Shown one piece after another: positions 62,797 to 64,000 of a stretch of 64,000 nt of DNA. Made by a program: the position numbers and the translations under genes. Below the pieces are notes generated by a model. The model did not search any database. It saw nothing but the letters and a program-made list of their open reading frames with translations, and was not told the origin of the DNA. Every line of letters begins with the position of its first letter. Within the stretch, counting starts at the first letter, position 1. Origin of the DNA: Chryseobacterium camelliae (GTDB taxonomy: Bacteria > Bacteroidota > Bacteroidia > Flavobacteriales > Weeksellaceae); contig NZ_CP022986.1 in the NCBI RefSeq assembly GCF_002770595.1, positions 372,001-436,000 on the forward strand. Reading direction: 5' to 3'.

Positions 62797-63504
62797 ATGA
62801 AAAAAACGATCAGTGTGTCTAACCAGGGAGCGACTCTGGATACAGGCAGAAGAAACTTTCTAAAGCTCAGCGGCATCGGGCTTGCTATGGCAGGACTTAC
62901 GCTGGTAGGCTGTAACGATGACGATTTCGAGGATATGAACGGAAGAGTGTTCGACCTTGGAAGCGGTGATATAGGTGTACTGAATTATGCCTATGCTCTT
63001 GAACAGCTGGAAGCCGATTTTTATACAAAAGTGGTAAACAATTTCTATTCCGGCATTTCAAGTGTTGAAAAACAAGTGTTTACGGATCTGTATAATCATG
63101 AGGTGATCCACCGTGATTTCTTTAAGGCTGCGATCAGCGGTGCAACGTCCAATGTTCTGCCTACGCTTGAATTCCAGTATCCTAATGTGAATTTCAACAG
63201 CAGGGACTCTGTTCTGGCTACAGCTAAAGCCCTTGAAGATACAGGTGTTGCTGCCTATAACGGTGCCGGTAAATATATCACCAATGCAGCCTATCTTGTG
63301 ATCGCGGGTAAAATTGTTTCTGTAGAAGCGAGACATGCGTCTGCGATCAGGGACCTTATTAATCCTGGAACAGCAGCGTTCTCCGGTGATGATGTTATCG
63401 ATTCCAACGGGCTTGACCTTGCGAAAGAGCCTAAAGACATCGTGGCAGCAGCCGGCGGCTTCATAAAAACTCCTTTTACCTGGATAGAAAGAGGCATCAT
63501 GTAA
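62797..63504 (+). CDS. Tat-exported ferritin-like domain lipoprotein
   Basis: The 235-residue precursor has a Tat-type motif GRRNFLKLSG and a hydrophobic stretch ending in a lipobox LTLVGC (Cys47), suggesting a Tat-exported lipoprotein. The ferritin-like four-helix domain follows with NYAYALEQLEADFYTKVV, LYNHEVIHRDFFKAAI, and VSVEARHASAIRDL, carrying Glu and His residues placed like a diiron site. Such proteins are stress-associated. A second ferritin-like gene follows 25 bases later and is probably a partner in the same operon. Confidence 0.88.
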   Translation: MKKTISVSNQGATLDTGRRNFLKLSGIGLAMAGLTLVGCNDDDFEDMNGRVFDLGSGDIGVLNYAYALEQLEADFYTKVVNNFYSGISSVEKQVFTDLYNHEVIHRDFFKAAISGATSNVLPTLEFQYPNVNFNSRDSVLATAKALEDTGVAAYNGAGKYITNAAYLVIAGKIVSVEARHASAIRDLINPGTAAFSGDDVIDSNGLDLAKEPKDIVAAAGGFIKTPFTWIERGIM

Positions 63505-63528
63505 TTAACCACCTTAAAAATCACTATT

Positions 63529-64000
63529 ATGAACATTCTTAAATTACTCGATAAGCTTTCTGATGATCAGTTTTTTTCTACAGAAGCGACCAGATTGCAG
63601 ACCATTACAAAAATATCCTCATTTGGAAAGAAAGCAGCCGTAGCTGCGGTTCCCCTTGGGCTCGGAACCTTATTGTCCACTCCGGCAAAAGCAGCAGAGA
63701 CTGAAACTTCAGCTTCTTCTTCTTTCCTGAAGTCTACTTTGACGGATGCCCTTCAGCTGGCATTGGTTCTGGAATACCTGGAAAATGAATATTATGCCAT
63801 CGGGCTTTCTACCGCAGGACTGATCCCGAATTCCGACAGGACTGTTTTTATGCAGATTGCCAAACATGAATCTGCCCACGTTACTTTCCTGAAAAGTACA
63901 TTAACCTCTCTTGGGGTAACACCGGGTGCAAAACCTACATTTGATTTCACCGCTAACGGCAGTTTCACTCCTTTTACCAATTACAACCAGTTTCTGGTGC
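63529..64000 (+). CDS. ferritin-like domain protein (partial, runs off the window)
   Basis: From ATG 63529 at least 157 codons are open to the right edge. The N terminus (MNILKLLDKLSDDQ) leads to a hydrophobic export signal (KKAAVAAVPLGLGTLLSTPAKA) at about 34-56. The ferritin-like helices LQLALVLEYLENEYYAIGL and IAKHESAHVTFLKSTLTSLG carry the Glu and E-x-x-H positions of a diiron site. It shares the architecture of the preceding gene and is in the same direction, 25 bases downstream, so it is probably the second gene of that operon. Confidence 0.85.
   Translation, partial: MNILKLLDKLSDDQFFSTEATRLQTITKISSFGKKAAVAAVPLGLGTLLSTPAKAAETETSASSSFLKSTLTDALQLALVLEYLENEYYAIGLSTAGLIPNSDRTVFMQIAKHESAHVTFLKSTLTSLGVTPGAKPTFDFTANGSFTPFTNYNQFLV

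Overview
The window looks like a chromosomal segment of a Chryseobacterium-like member of the Weeksellaceae (Flavobacteriales, Bacteroidota). The evidence is the set of gene families (short RpoD without region 1.1, T9SS sorting domains, GLPGLI, DUF4230, DUF4256, the Bacteroidota-type T6SS protein TssN), the near absence of Shine-Dalgarno sequences, and repeated -7 boxes of the form TAnnTTTG, some with a TTTG -33 element. No integrase, transposase with a catalytic domain, prophage or CRISPR array is visible. Most of the segment is core chromosome, with small accessory patches and several dispersed-repeat clusters.

Layout. 1-3.6 kb: the end of an unknown gene, tRNA-Ala(GGC), a three-gene minus-strand operon with two transposase-like HTH proteins, a lipoprotein and an NlpC/P60 hydrolase. 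3.6-8.5 kb: dapD followed by a tightly packed glycan module (membrane mannosyltransferase-like protein, polyprenyl-phosphate GT2, polysaccharide deacetylase, GT4). 8.5-16.8 kb: a complete histidine operon hisG-D-C-B-H-A-F-IE, preceded by a His-rich leader peptide and a transcription attenuator, and interrupted between hisA and hisF by about 1.1 kb of repeats. 16.8-22.3 kb: a secreted M28 peptidase and the thrS-infC-rpmI-rplT block, which is split between infC and rpmI by the same repeat family. 22.3-31.5 kb: dipeptidase, an unknown 516-aa protein, the leuACDB operon, and an operon of a MazG-like protein, a thioredoxin-like protein and a DUF4230 protein. 31.5-43.3 kb: a repeat-rich gap, T9SS-secreted M12B protease and endonuclease I, acyl-CoA dehydrogenase, an atypical SDR, twin XRE regulators, rpoD and an S1/P1 nuclease. 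43.6-46.7 kb: an isolated TssG-TssN-TssK module of a Bacteroidota T6SS. 46.7-56.4 kb: DtxR regulator, threonine aldolase, beta-lactamase-fold hydrolase, GLPGLI protein with an adjacent Cys-rich small peptide, YciF-like protein, orphan SdhB, ExoIII and 3-methyladenine glycosylase. 56.5-64 kb: two aldo/keto reductases, NDH-2, then an ECF sigma/anti-sigma pair facing MsrB, fasciclin and two ferritin-like proteins.

Themes. Amino-acid biosynthesis (his, leu, dapD) is organised in compact operons, and his has a readable ribosome-stalling attenuator. Secreted degradative enzymes use Sec plus T9SS. The right end looks like an envelope oxidative-stress locus: sigma factor, membrane anti-sigma, methionine sulfoxide reductase, fasciclin and ferritin-like proteins.

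The most unusual items are the his attenuator, the repeat family that lies in sense orientation inside two core operons and shows compensatory changes in a small hairpin, the probable ATA start of infC, the detached T6SS baseplate module, the tRNA-adjacent HTH operon, and an overlooked 58-residue Cys-rich peptide. All functional assignments are from reading sequence motifs; no database search was run.
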